Part shown: positions 18,218 through 28,758 of the stretch, one piece after another
Layout: every line of letters starts with the position of its first letter
Numbering within the stretch: the first letter of the stretch is position 1
Assembly (NCBI GenBank): GCA_041402045.1
Contig: JAWKSZ010000057.1
Location: 1-54,897 of the forward strand
Direction: 5' to 3'
DNA length: 54,897 bases
Source of the DNA: JAGQRJ01 sp041402045
GTDB taxonomy: Bacteria > Planctomycetota > J058
Notes under the pieces: model-generated
What the model was told of the DNA's origin: nothing
The model's input: only the letters and a program-made list of their open reading frames with translations
Databases searched by the model: none
Translations under genes and position numbers: made by a program

Positions 18218-18729
18218 GGTCGGACCTCGAGCTCGAGGCGCAGCGGGCCCGGGCGCAGCGGGTCGCTCTCGAGGGCGACCTCGAGGCGCTCGACCCGGCC
18301 CTGGCCTTGCCAGCCCTCGAGCTCGCGCACCAGGCGCTGGACCTGGGCGAAGTCGCCGCTGGCCACCAACACGAGCTGCGGCGGCCCGCCGCTGCGCGCG
18401 CCGCGGACCCCGCCGGGGGCCTGGGCGCTCAGGCGCTCGAGGTCGAGCCCCGCCTCCCGGGCCAGGGTCTGGAGGCTCGTGCTGACCCGGTCCGCGCGCG
18501 CGGTGCGCCGCGCCTGCTCTTGCTCGAGCTCGTTGCGCTCGGCCTGGAGCGCGCGCAGCTCGGCGCGCAGCGCGGGCGCGCTCGGGCTGGGCGTGGGGGC
18601 GGCCTTCGCGTCCCGCGCCTCGGCGCTGAAGTGCTGCGCGGCCCGGGCGAGGGGGATCGCCCGCAGGTGGGCCCAGCCCACGAGGAGCGCGACCAGCGCC
18701 AGGCCGACGTAGACGCGGGAGCGGGTCAC
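18214..18729 (-). CDS. PilO/GspM-like inner-membrane protein
   Basis: A 171-residue protein with one N-terminal transmembrane helix (about residues 6-22, VYVGLALVALLVGWAHL), a short coiled coil (about 50-85, AELRALQAERNELEQEQARR) and a ferredoxin-like C-terminal region (LEGWQGQGRVERLEVALES). This is the PilO/GspM plan, and it follows the PilN-like protein exactly as pilO follows pilN elsewhere. Sequence conservation is weak; the call rests on topology and order. GTG start overlaps the upstream stop (GTGA). Confidence 0.7.
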   Translation of the reverse strand: MTRSRVYVGLALVALLVGWAHLRAIPLARAAQHFSAEARDAKAAPTPSPSAPALRAELRALQAERNELEQEQARRTARADRVSTSLQTLAREAGLDLERLSAQAPGGVRGARSGGPPQLVLVASGDFAQVQRLVRELEGWQGQGRVERLEVALESDPLRPGPLRLELEVRP

Positions 18730-20069
18730 TTGACCTCCGGCGGGCGCGGCGGCGCGGCGAAGCTGGCAGAGAAGCGGAAGCCCTCCGGCGTGCGCTGGAC
18801 CTCGCGCTGGGTCGGCACCAGCGGGCGCAGCGCCAAGGCGCGCTCCAAGCTCTGGAGGAAGGCCTCGGCGGTCGCGCCGTCGCTGGCCAGGCCCTCGACC
18901 TCGGCCTGCTCGCTGCCGTCGCTGAAGCGGTCGAGGGCGATCCCGGCGGGCGCCGCGGCCAGGGTCTCGAGCAGCGCGCTCAAGGCCTGGGCGCGGTCCC
19001 CCGCGGCCTGCTGGCGGCGGGCGTCCTCGCGCAGCGGCTCGAGGTCGTGTCGGAGCGCGTCGCGCTCGGCGAGGAGCCCCTTGCGGGCGCGCTCTGCGTC
19101 GGCGCCCTGCTCGCGGGTGCGCTCCAGCTCGCGCAGCCTCGCCTCGGCGCCGTCCCGCCAGGCCGCCAGCGAGAGGTCGGCGGCGAACACCGCGAGCCCC
19201 AGCGCGAGCAGGAGGCCCGCGGCCAGCGCCGGGCCTTGCCGCCACACCGGGGGGCCCTTGGTCACCGTGCCGAGCCCTGCGACGCGCTCGCCGCCGGGCC
19301 AGCGCCAGGCGTGGCGCGCGGCGCCGAGCGCGCTCGCGGGCAGGCCGAGGCCGACGGGGGTCACGCTCGGGCTGCGGGTCTCGAGCGCGTCGAGCACCGC
19401 GGGCTCGAGCTCCCCGGAGGCGAACACCGGCCCCGAGATCAGCGACCGCGCGCCCTCGAGGGCGCCGCGCTGGCTCTCGCGGCTGATCACCCGCACCCGC
19501 TCGACCCGGCCCCCGACGACGAGGGTCACCGCGAGCTGCGCGCCCTGGCCCTCGACCAGGGTCGCCTGATCGACGTCGAGGGGCAGCAGCGCCTGAGCAC
19601 AGCCCAGCCGCGGATAGAGCCCTACGAGCAAGAGCCCGGCGCTCTTGAACTGCGCCGCCAGCCGCTGCCGCTCGAGCTGCGGCAGCCCGCAGGTGAGGAG
19701 CGGCCCCGGCGCGCCGCCCGCGGGGCTGGCCCAGCCGCAGGACACGCCGCCAGGCCCCGCGTCGGGGATCAAGGGCTCGAGCTCGAAGCGCACGAGCTGC
19801 TCGACCTCGTCGGCGCTGGCCTCGGCCAACGGCGGGAGCTCGAGGCACAAGGCCGACACCCGCTCGCTCAAGAACAGCGCGCGCTTGGGGAGCTTGAGCC
19901 GCTGGGCCTGGGCCTGGCTCAGCCCCGCCCGCAGGTCGTTGGCCAGGTTCCCCGTGCTCGGCGCCTCGACCTGCCCGCGCACCTCGTCCCCGTGCAGCGC
20001 GGTGAAGCGCAGACCGCCGGGCGTCTCCTCGACCGCGAGCAGCGGCCCCCGTTGCTTGCGCACGGTCAT
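18726..20069 (-). CDS. GspL-like / PilM-PilN fusion protein
   Basis: A 447-residue protein. Residues 1-260 resemble the cytoplasmic actin-like domain of GspL/PilM (LFLSERVSALCLELPPLAEA, EVEQLVRFELEPLIPDAG). Residues 281-302 form a transmembrane helix, 303-365 a coiled coil, and 366-447 a small PilN-type ferredoxin fold (LLETLAAAPAGIALDRFSDG). It therefore combines in one chain what T4P systems split into PilM and PilN, as GspL does. It would connect the ATPase to the periplasmic complex. The ATG at 20069 overlaps the upstream stop (ATGA); a start 27 bases upstream is possible but lies inside the previous gene. Confidence 0.8.
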   Translation of the reverse strand: MTVRKQRGPLLAVEETPGGLRFTALHGDEVRGQVEAPSTGNLANDLRAGLSQAQAQRLKLPKRALFLSERVSALCLELPPLAEASADEVEQLVRFELEPLIPDAGPGGVSCGWASPAGGAPGPLLTCGLPQLERQRLAAQFKSAGLLLVGLYPRLGCAQALLPLDVDQATLVEGQGAQLAVTLVVGGRVERVRVISRESQRGALEGARSLISGPVFASGELEPAVLDALETRSPSVTPVGLGLPASALGAARHAWRWPGGERVAGLGTVTKGPPVWRQGPALAAGLLLALGLAVFAADLSLAAWRDGAEARLRELERTREQGADAERARKGLLAERDALRHDLEPLREDARRQQAAGDRAQALSALLETLAAAPAGIALDRFSDGSEQAEVEGLASDGATAEAFLQSLERALALRPLVPTQREVQRTPEGFRFSASFAAPPRPPEVK

Positions 20070-21052
20070 TGGATCACCCAGGGCTCGCTGGGCCACTCGA
20101 GCGGGCTGCGCGCACGCGCGCGGAGGCGCAGGCGACGCCCAGGTTCGACGCGAGCTCCGGTAGTCGCGTCTACGACCTCCAAGGACCAGGTGCCCACCGG
20201 CAGGCGCGGCGTCGAGGTCGGGAACACGAACTCGACCGTCGCGGAGTCACCGGGAGGGACCGCCGACCCCGTGCCGGCCTCGCTGAGCCAGAGGGTCCCC
20301 GTCCAGTCCACGCTCGCGCCCCCCACGCTGGGGACCACGATTCGCACCCTGACGTCGGCCGGGTTCAGGTCCGTCGTCCGCTGGTTGTGGAGGGTGAGCG
20401 TCGCTGTGACCGCGGTCGTCAGGGGCGCCGGGCTCCCGCTGAAGTCGTGGGACCAGGCGTCGGCGGGGACCAGGCGGAAGTGATCGTTCGGCGGGGCGGG
20501 GTAGGTCGGGACGTCGGCGTCCAAGCCGCTGCCGCCAGCCACGCCGTCGCGACCGAGGCTCACGGCGTCGAAGGCGTCGGTCAGCGCCGGCACGTCCCAG
20601 CCGTAGTCGAAGACGTCGCCGGGGTCCACGTCGGTGCTCCCGAGCGCGACGCGGCGGGTGCCCCAGCCGTCGCGGAACACGGCGCGGCTCCCCTCCCACT
20701 GCACGGGGAGGTAGGGGCCGCGCCAGCCGCCCTGGAGGTTCCCGTCCACGGGGCTGGCCTGCGCGAGCGCCAGCGGCGCGCCGGCGTCGTCGGTGGGCTC
20801 GATCAGCTCGCGCAGCGAGGTCGGCAGCCGGCCCATGTCGGCGACGAACCCGAGGGCGACGGGCGCGCCCCCCACGCTGACCGCCGGACCCAGGATCGCC
20901 TCGTGGATCTGCTGCCGGCGGAGCTCGGTGAGGTCGATGCGCGACTGGCCGTCGGCGTCGCCCGCGAGGGAGACCGCGCTCGCGGCGAGGGCGGCGAGGA
21001 TGAACACGACGAGCAGGAGCTCGATCAAGGTCAGGGATCGACGCGGGCTCAC
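20066..21052 (-). CDS. Pseudopilin with large globular domain (atypical cleavage site)
   Basis: A 328-residue protein beginning MSPRRSLTLIELLLVVFILA: short basic leader, then LTLIEL with Glu at mature position 5 and a 20-residue hydrophobic helix, as in type IV pilin-like proteins. The residue before the cleavage point is Ser instead of the usual Gly. The C-terminal region (about 210-328) looks like a beta-sandwich (TATLTLHNQRTTDLNPADVR, WTGTLWLSEAG). GTG start at 21052 overlaps the stop of the preceding pseudopilin gene. Probably a minor pseudopilin; the large size suggests a tip or adhesive role, which is inference. Confidence 0.8.
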   Translation of the reverse strand: MSPRRSLTLIELLLVVFILAALAASAVSLAGDADGQSRIDLTELRRQQIHEAILGPAVSVGGAPVALGFVADMGRLPTSLRELIEPTDDAGAPLALAQASPVDGNLQGGWRGPYLPVQWEGSRAVFRDGWGTRRVALGSTDVDPGDVFDYGWDVPALTDAFDAVSLGRDGVAGGSGLDADVPTYPAPPNDHFRLVPADAWSHDFSGSPAPLTTAVTATLTLHNQRTTDLNPADVRVRIVVPSVGGASVDWTGTLWLSEAGTGSAVPPGDSATVEFVFPTSTPRLPVGTWSLEVVDATTGARVEPGRRLRLRARARSPLEWPSEPWVIQ

Positions 21053-21960
21053 TCCACGAACCTTCCGACGTCGTCGGTGCTGGGGTCCGTGGGAGGCGCG
21101 ATGAGGTCGGTGGTGGACACGACCCAGGGGGCGTAGACCCCGTCGGGCCCGCTGTCGACGATCCGCGCGCGCCCCGCGCTGAACAGGTAGAGCGGGCGGC
21201 CGTGGATCACGTCCAGGGTCGTCGTGGACTGCGCGCTGCTCTGCCAACGCAGGGTGTCGTCTCCCAGCGCAGGCGGCGGCACGGCGTGGGAGCTGGCGAT
21301 CGCGGGGAGCACCGGCAGCAGCGCGCCGTCGGTAGGGAGCGTGCTCCCATCCGCGAGGAAGCCCGCACCGACGTGCACCCACTCGGCGAGGTCGGGACGG
21401 AGGTAGGGTCCGTTCCAACCGCGCTTGCGGGTCGGGTCCCAGGTCGCGAGCTGCGCGGCGGGACCGACGAGCTCCCAGTCGTAGGCGCTCACCGGAGCGC
21501 TCGACCCCGGGGAACGGGGCGGCTGGATCAGCACGATCAGGTTTGCGGGGTTCGCGAACCAGAGCTGCCACTCCGCGTCGTCGGCGAACACGCCGGGCAC
21601 CGATCCCGCGGGAGCATGGGGCCGCACCCCGTTCTGCTCGGCGGGGTCCACGGCGAAGGGCCCCTGACCCGGCAGGTAGCCGGTGTCCCGACGAAACCGC
21701 AGCAGCGCCGCGCGCAGCTCTTCGAGGGTGCGCGCGGCGACGGCGGCGTGGGCGTCGCGGTTCGAAGACTCGAGGCTCACGACCAACGAGCCCGCCAGCG
21801 CGGCGAGCACGGTGAGCACGATCACGACCTCGAGCAGGGAGAATCCGCGCCGCCCGTACAGCGGACGAGCCGCTCCCCCCCGGAGGGGAGAGCGGTTCGT
21901 CGGGTGGGGAGAAGCGCTACGCTTCTTACCCGCGCCGCTGGTTGTTGGGGAGCGACTCAT
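21049..21960 (-). CDS. Pseudopilin with long leader peptide
   Basis: A 303-residue protein. A 39-residue positively charged leader ends in RRG, followed by FSLLEVVIVLTVLAALAGSL, the class III prepilin signal with Glu at mature +5. The globular region contains WNGPYLRPD and a C-terminal DSGPDGVYAPW, reminiscent of the Asp-rich calcium loop of major GspG pseudopilins. Its first 35 bases overlap the 3' end of the preceding pseudopilin gene. Could be a GspG/GspH-type subunit; which one cannot be told. Confidence 0.85.
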   Translation of the reverse strand: MSRSPTTSGAGKKRSASPHPTNRSPLRGGAARPLYGRRGFSLLEVVIVLTVLAALAGSLVVSLESSNRDAHAAVAARTLEELRAALLRFRRDTGYLPGQGPFAVDPAEQNGVRPHAPAGSVPGVFADDAEWQLWFANPANLIVLIQPPRSPGSSAPVSAYDWELVGPAAQLATWDPTRKRGWNGPYLRPDLAEWVHVGAGFLADGSTLPTDGALLPVLPAIASSHAVPPPALGDDTLRWQSSAQSTTTLDVIHGRPLYLFSAGRARIVDSGPDGVYAPWVVSTTDLIAPPTDPSTDDVGRFVE

Positions 21961-22834
21961 TGAATTGCTCGATCGCGTAGCGGTTCAGGCGGCCGTAGCT
22001 GTCGGAGACGCCGATGAGGATCGCGCGCTCGCCCGAGGCGAAGCAAGCGAAATACGCCACGTAGTGGCCGTAGTAGCTGCCGTCGTTGCCCGGGTAGATC
22101 GGGGCGTTGAGCATGCTCTCGGGGACCGCCGAGTTGCGGGGGCCGATCCCCACCGCGACGATCGCCTCGACGCCCTCCGGCAGGCTGTAGAGCCCAGCGC
22201 CGGTGACGCCCAGGGTCGAGGGGAACATTTGCCGCAGGAGCGCCTGAGCGTCCGAGTTGGTCCCGGTCGTGTCCACGACCGCGAAGAAGTCGGTCGCGGC
22301 GTTGGTCAGCGGACGCACGATGCTCGCGCTCTCGTTGGCGTTCTGGGTGTTCGAGCTGCCCGGGACGTGGTCGACCAGGGTCCCGAAGCCGCAGCGGGTG
22401 AAGCTGCGGTAGCCCGCGTTGTTCGCGAGCTGACCGGCGACCAGCGCGCGGTCGAGGTGCGGGCCCGAGTCGGGCAGGCCGCGGCCCTGAGCCTCGGTCG
22501 GCGGGTCGATCCAGTTGCTGCCGTCGAACCAGGCGGGGACGTAGACGCCGTCGGTGGCCAGGCCGTCGCCGGCCGTCGTGACGCCGCCGCTGTTGTCGGC
22601 GTCGACGAGCAGCGAGTCCATGTGGGTCGGGTAGCGCTTGTTCAGCACGAAGTGGAGTTGCAGGTTCTCGGCCAGGTCGGCGCCGGTCTTGGCGGTGTAG
22701 GCCATGTCGGTGGTGCGGCCGAGCTGGGCCACCTGGGCGATCACGAGGCCGGCGAGGGCCGCGAGGATCATGAGCACGATCACGAGCTCGAGGAGGGTGA
22801 AGCCGCGGACGGCCCCCCGGGAACGAAACAGCAT
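21926..22834 (-). CDS. First pseudopilin gene of the pilus operon
   Basis: A 302-residue protein with leader MLFRSRGAVRG and mature N-terminus FTLLELVIVLMILAALAGLV, a canonical prepilin peptidase site and N-methylated helix. The C-terminal 290 residues form an unusually large globular domain with few cysteines (Cys in RCGFG and AYFACFASGE). GGAG lies 7 nt before the ATG. It opens the operon that runs down to about 10.3 kb. No prepilin peptidase gene is in the window, so processing must depend on one elsewhere. Confidence 0.88.
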   Translation of the reverse strand: MLFRSRGAVRGFTLLELVIVLMILAALAGLVIAQVAQLGRTTDMAYTAKTGADLAENLQLHFVLNKRYPTHMDSLLVDADNSGGVTTAGDGLATDGVYVPAWFDGSNWIDPPTEAQGRGLPDSGPHLDRALVAGQLANNAGYRSFTRCGFGTLVDHVPGSSNTQNANESASIVRPLTNAATDFFAVVDTTGTNSDAQALLRQMFPSTLGVTGAGLYSLPEGVEAIVAVGIGPRNSAVPESMLNAPIYPGNDGSYYGHYVAYFACFASGERAILIGVSDSYGRLNRYAIEQFNESLPNNQRRG

Positions 22835-22867
22835 GGTGGGTCTCCGGCGATCGCGCTCGAGCGATCA

Positions 22868-22899
22868 GGGTAGGGTTCGGAGGAAACGGGTAGGGTTCG
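22868..22899. promoter_or_regulatory. Direct repeat upstream of the pilus operon
   Basis: GGGTAGGGTTCG occurs at 22868-22879 and exactly again at 22888-22899, a 20-bp period (about two helical turns), 34 bases upstream of the first pseudopilin start. Next to it lies the inverted repeat GATCGC...GCGATC (about 22850-22866). The spacing suits binding by a dimeric regulator; no promoter hexamers are clear. Confidence 0.3.
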
Positions 22900-23042
22900 A
22901 CCCGTCCCCCGCAACCCCCGAGCCTAGGTAGCCACTCCGCTCAAGTGCTTTCGACGCAGGGCGCTGTGTGCGTGTGGCGGATCTCCCCACGCCCCGAATG
23001 AGCGAGAACCATCCAGCCCTGATCGCGAGCGATCTCGACGCG

Positions 23043-23249
23043 CTAGATCGGCTTGGCGCGGCCCGTGAGGCGGTCCACGGCGTCGAGGAGCGTGAGCAGC
23101 GCGTTGGCGAGGTCGCCGGCGTCCTCGGGGCTCAGGTTCGTCAGCCGGGCGCCGATCTTTCGGTTGCCGAGCTTCTCGAGGATCGCCAGGCGGGCGCCCT
23201 TGAGCTCCTCGAGGGCCGCAGCGCTGAGCTTGACCTGAAACTGGGACAT
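23043..23249 (-). CDS. Small conserved-type protein of unknown function
   Basis: A 68-residue, predominantly helical protein (MSQFQVKLSAAALEELKGAR at the start; NLSPEDAGDLANALLTLLDA in the middle). No signal peptide, no membrane segment, no motif I recognise. GGAGG lies about 5 nt before the ATG on the minus strand, supporting the start. It stands alone between the pilus operon and rplS, about 200 bp from each. The balanced composition, unlike the arginine-rich shadow frames around it, argues that it is real. Confidence 0.65.
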   Translation of the reverse strand: MSQFQVKLSAAALEELKGARLAILEKLGNRKIGARLTNLSPEDAGDLANALLTLLDAVDRLTGRAKPI

Positions 23250-23406
23250 GGCGCCCTCCGCAAGGACGAGGTTCGGCCACGGGTGGCCAGCAATGCAGGC
23301 GCGCGACCCCGCTGGGGAGCCCTGGCTCCACGGCTGGATCGCGCTCTGGTTGGCCCGCGGCCCGGCCGTGGCCGGGCGCGCGGAGAGGAGTCGACGAAGG
23401 AGGAGG

Positions 23407-23871
23407 CTACGCCTTGGCGGCGCGGGCCTTGCTGCCGCGCTTGCCGCGACGGCGACCCTTCTTCTTGGTCGTGGGCGCCGCGGCGCTGGCGGCGGCGGCC
23501 TCGAGCTTGCGCTTGGTCATGCGCTCCTTGAGGCGGGTGGCCTTGCCCACGCGGTCGCGCAGGTAGTAGAGCTTGGCGCGCTTGATCACGCCGTGACGCT
23601 TCACGTCGATCTTGTCGACGAGCGGCGAGTGCAGGGGGAACGTGCGCTCCACGCCCTCGCTGGTGCCCTCGACGATCCGACGCACGGTGAAGGTCTCCGA
23701 CAGGCCGCGGTGCTTGCGCGCGATCACGGTGCCGTTGAACTTCTGGATGCGGGTCTTGTCGCCCTCGGTGATCTTGACGTGCACGTCCACCGTGTCGCCG
23801 ACCTCGAAGTGGGCGTGCTCCCGATTCATGTGCCGCTCTTCGGCGAGCTGCAGAACGTCCTTGCCACTCAT
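23407..23871 (-). CDS. rplS: 50S ribosomal protein L19
   Basis: A 154-residue protein. The L19 core covers residues about 10-115 (FEVGDTVDVHVKITEGDKTR, RKHRGLSETFTVRRIVEG, VDKIDVKRHGVIKRAKLYYL). L19 lies at the 30S-50S interface. It carries a further about 35-residue Ala/Lys/Arg-rich tail (TTKKKGRRRGKRGSKARAAK) beyond the usual about 115 residues. It follows trmD by 10 bases in the ffh-rpsP-trmD-rplS cluster. Confidence 0.97.
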   Translation of the reverse strand: MSGKDVLQLAEERHMNREHAHFEVGDTVDVHVKITEGDKTRIQKFNGTVIARKHRGLSETFTVRRIVEGTSEGVERTFPLHSPLVDKIDVKRHGVIKRAKLYYLRDRVGKATRLKERMTKRKLEAAAASAAAPTTKKKGRRRGKRGSKARAAKA

Positions 23872-23881
23872 GGCTGACTCC

Positions 23882-24631
23882 TCAAGTCTTGGGGCGCCGC
23901 CGCTTGCGGGCCCCGCTCGTGTTCGTTTCGTCAGGCCCCCGCACCAGGTCGGGGCGCCGCTCTCTCGTGCGCTCGAGGGCGCACTCCCTTCGCCACTGGG
24001 CGATTCGTTCGTGGTTGCCGGAGAGCAGGACCTCCGGAACCTCTCTACCGCGGAAGCTCCGCGGTCGCGTGTACTGCGGCCCCTCGAGCAGACGCCCCGC
24101 CCCCGAGAACGAGTCGTCTTGGGCCCCGGTCGGCGCGCCAAGCGCTCCAGGCAGAAGCCGCGTCACGCCGTCGATCAGGACCATGCTCGCGACCTCGCCG
24201 CCGCTGAGGACGTAGTCCCCGAGCGAGATCTCGAGCGGCGCCAGACCCTGCCGGATCCGCTCGTCGAACCCCTCGTAGTGACCGCACAGCACGCTCAGCC
24301 AGGGCTCGCGCGCCAGCTCCTCGAGGAGCGGCTGGTCGAGTCGACGGCCCTGCGGGGTGAGCATGATCCGGCGGGGTTGGGAGAGGCCCGCGTCGCGTCC
24401 AGCCGAGAGCACCGCTCGATCGCAGGCGAAGACCGGACCGCACATGAGGAGCATTCCCGGCCCCCCGCCGTACGGCTTGTCGTCCACCGTCCCGTAGCGG
24501 TCCGTCGCGAAGGCCCGCAGGTCGTGACACACGACCTCCAGGAGCCCCTTCTCGCGGGCGATCCGCACCAGCCCCAGCTCCAGGAACCCCTGGAACATGG
24601 GCGGGAACAGGGTGACGACGTCGATCCTCAC
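23882..24631 (-). CDS. trmD: tRNA (guanine-37-N1)-methyltransferase
   Basis: A 249-residue SPOUT-class enzyme that methylates G37 of tRNAs using S-adenosylmethionine, preventing frameshifting. Visible signatures: MRIDVVTLFPPMFQGFLELG at the N-terminus, PYGGGPGMLL, CGHYEGFDERI, and the trefoil-knot loop ISLGDYVLSGGE. GTG start at 24631. Standard length. It sits between rpsP and rplS as in most bacteria, but rimM, normally between rpsP and trmD, is missing here. Confidence 0.97.
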   Translation of the reverse strand: MRIDVVTLFPPMFQGFLELGLVRIAREKGLLEVVCHDLRAFATDRYGTVDDKPYGGGPGMLLMCGPVFACDRAVLSAGRDAGLSQPRRIMLTPQGRRLDQPLLEELAREPWLSVLCGHYEGFDERIRQGLAPLEISLGDYVLSGGEVASMVLIDGVTRLLPGALGAPTGAQDDSFSGAGRLLEGPQYTRPRSFRGREVPEVLLSGNHERIAQWRRECALERTRERRPDLVRGPDETNTSGARKRRRPKT

Positions 24632-24647
24632 CGGAGCGGTCCATTCC

Positions 24648-25070
24648 CTAGCCGCCGGCTCGCTTCGCCGCGCGCTTCTCGGCCTTGGTCATGGGCGCCG
24701 CGGTGGCGGCCATGGCAGCCTTGCGCTGCTGGGCCTCCTCGCGCTTCTGCCGCTTCTCTTGCCGCGTGCGCTCCTTCTCGGCGCGCTCCTCGGGCGAGAG
24801 CGAGCGCTTCTTGCCGCTGGTGGGCACGTCGATCCCCTGCGAGAGCAGGATCGCCTGCACGGTCTCGGAGGGCAGGGCGCCCACGCCGAGCCAGTGCTCG
24901 ATCCGCTCGCGGTCGAGGACGTACTTCGTGTCCCCGTCGAGGTGCGGGTCGTAGTGGCCCAGCAACTCGAGGGCGCGGCCGTTGCGGCGGGTGCGGGAGT
25001 CGAAGACGCCCATGCGGTAGAAGGCGCGTCCCTTGCGCCCCAGCCGCTTCAGTCGGATACGAACTGCCAT
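24648..25070 (-). CDS. rpsP: 30S ribosomal protein S16
   Basis: A 140-residue protein with the S16 core in residues 1-85 (MAVRIRLKRLGRKGRAFYRM, YVLDRERIEHWLGVGALPSE), followed by a long Glu/Lys-rich, then Ala/Lys-rich tail (about 90-140) that most S16 proteins lack. AGGAG precedes the ATG. Part of the translation cluster, 30 bases downstream of ffh. Confidence 0.97.
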   Translation of the reverse strand: MAVRIRLKRLGRKGRAFYRMGVFDSRTRRNGRALELLGHYDPHLDGDTKYVLDRERIEHWLGVGALPSETVQAILLSQGIDVPTSGKKRSLSPEERAEKERTRQEKRQKREEAQQRKAAMAATAAPMTKAEKRAAKRAGG

Positions 25071-25100
25071 TTCAGTCTCCTGAATTCCAATCGCGCGCGG

Positions 25101-26612
<1,512 letters not shown>

Positions 26613-26659
26613 GAATGCACACTGCGGGCGGAGGTTGGCCGCCCGGGTCGAAGGGACGA

Positions 26660-26687
26660 ATTGTAGGCCCCGACAAGGCAAACGCAA
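26660..26687 (-). promoter_or_regulatory. Sigma70-type promoter for the ffh-rpsP-trmD-rplS operon
   Basis: On the minus strand, TTGCGT (26687-26682), a 16-bp spacer and TACAAT (26665-26660), about 48 bases upstream of the ffh GTG. Both hexamers are close to consensus and stand out in this GC-rich DNA. Confidence 0.6.
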
Positions 26688-26901
26688 GCCGCGTCTTGGG
26701 TTTGCGCCGCGTGGCACGGCGCTGGGGCGCCGCGGCGGCCCCGAGAGGATAACCCCCTCTCCAGCGTATGGTTGTGGCGCGCTCCAGCCCCTCGGCCCTT
26801 CCCCCCGCGGGGACCCGCCCGGCCCCTCGGGGCCGGGCTCGCGGCCTCAAGCCCCTGGAACGTAGCGCGTTGCGTCGTGGGGGCCCCACGGAGGGCCGGG
26901 C

Positions 26902-27215
26902 GAGCTCCCCGAACCGGCGAACTCGCCCGCGGAGCGACCGATCGAGTTCGTCGTACTCGCTCGGGGAGGTCGGACCCCCTCCGCTCGAGTTCACCGAACT
27001 GCCTCCGGGTGGGTCGGACCCACTCCAAGCCAGTTCACCGAACTCGCTCCGGGTGGGTCGGACCCCCTCCGATCGAGTTCACCGAACTCGCGGGTTCCCT
27101 AAACGAGGGAGGTCGCGAGTTCGTGGAACTCGATCGACCAGGCTCCACCCCCTCCGTCGAGTTCGGGGAACGACCCAGAGTAGGGTCGACCTACCCCCGG
27201 CCGTTCCCGGAACGA
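26902..27215. repeat. Tandem array of about 8 units of 42-44 bp with GAGTTC/GAACTC hairpins
   Basis: Units begin at about 26902, 26944, 26987, 27031, 27075, 27117, 27159 and 27201. The core is an inverted repeat GAGTTC-ACC-GAACTC followed by GCTCCGGGTGGGTCGGACCC and CCTCC. Central units (26987-27117) are the most alike and outer ones are degenerate. It fills most of the 26.7-27.38 kb gap between ffh and ychF, where I see no gene. No spacers, so not CRISPR. Confidence 0.8.
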
Positions 27216-27381
27216 CCGGGAGGGGGTCGAACCTACCCCTCCAGGGGGCTTAGTCCTTGACCCGAAACACCTTGGCCTCGCTGGAGCCCCGCTGGCGCAG
27301 AACGCGTCAGCCCCTGAACCCTCGCGACGGCAGGCCTTACCGCTCCCGCGATCGGATATAGTCTGCGCCCGCGAGGGCACC

Positions 27382-28476
<1,095 letters not shown>

Positions 28477-28586
28477 CGCGTGGAAGATCCCACGCAGCTG
28501 ACGCCGGGCGAACGGCCCAGCTCGCGGATTCCCAGGAGTTAGCGCCGGCCCAGAGCTTGCGTCGTCGCGGGCGAAGGGAGGTGAGC

Positions 28587-28745
28587 GTGGGCTGGCTCGA
28601 CGGATTGGCCGAGGGCGCGGACACCGCGCTGAGCTTCCTGGCCATCGGCGCGCTGCTGATCGGCGGCGCAGGCTTCAGCGTGGGGGTGTTCGTGGGGCTG
28701 CTGATCGCCCGCCCCGAGCAGCCCGCCTTCGGCCGGCGCCGCTAG
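28587..28745 (+). CDS. Small single-pass membrane protein
   Basis: A 52-residue protein with one hydrophobic segment (about residues 13-42, ALSFLAIGALLIGGAGFSVG) and a short basic C-terminus (FGRRR). AGGGAGG at 28575-28581 stands 5 nt before the GTG at 28587; a GTG two codons earlier (28581) is too close to it. It follows ychF by 110 bp and ends convergently before the MCE gene. No family recognised. Confidence 0.6.
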   Translation: MGWLDGLAEGADTALSFLAIGALLIGGAGFSVGVFVGLLIARPEQPAFGRRR

Positions 28746-28758
28746 CACTCGTCCTCGT

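Noticed and set aside
20066..21571. Longer 501-residue version of the third pseudopilin
   Set aside because: The added N-terminus overlaps the preceding pseudopilin gene; the prepilin leader must be near the N-terminus, as given by GTG 21052.
27247..27300. Possible 3' end of a minus-strand gene (RQRGSSEAKVFRVKD before a stop)
   Set aside because: The frame loses coding character within a few codons upstream and has no start, so it cannot be supported as a gene or remnant.
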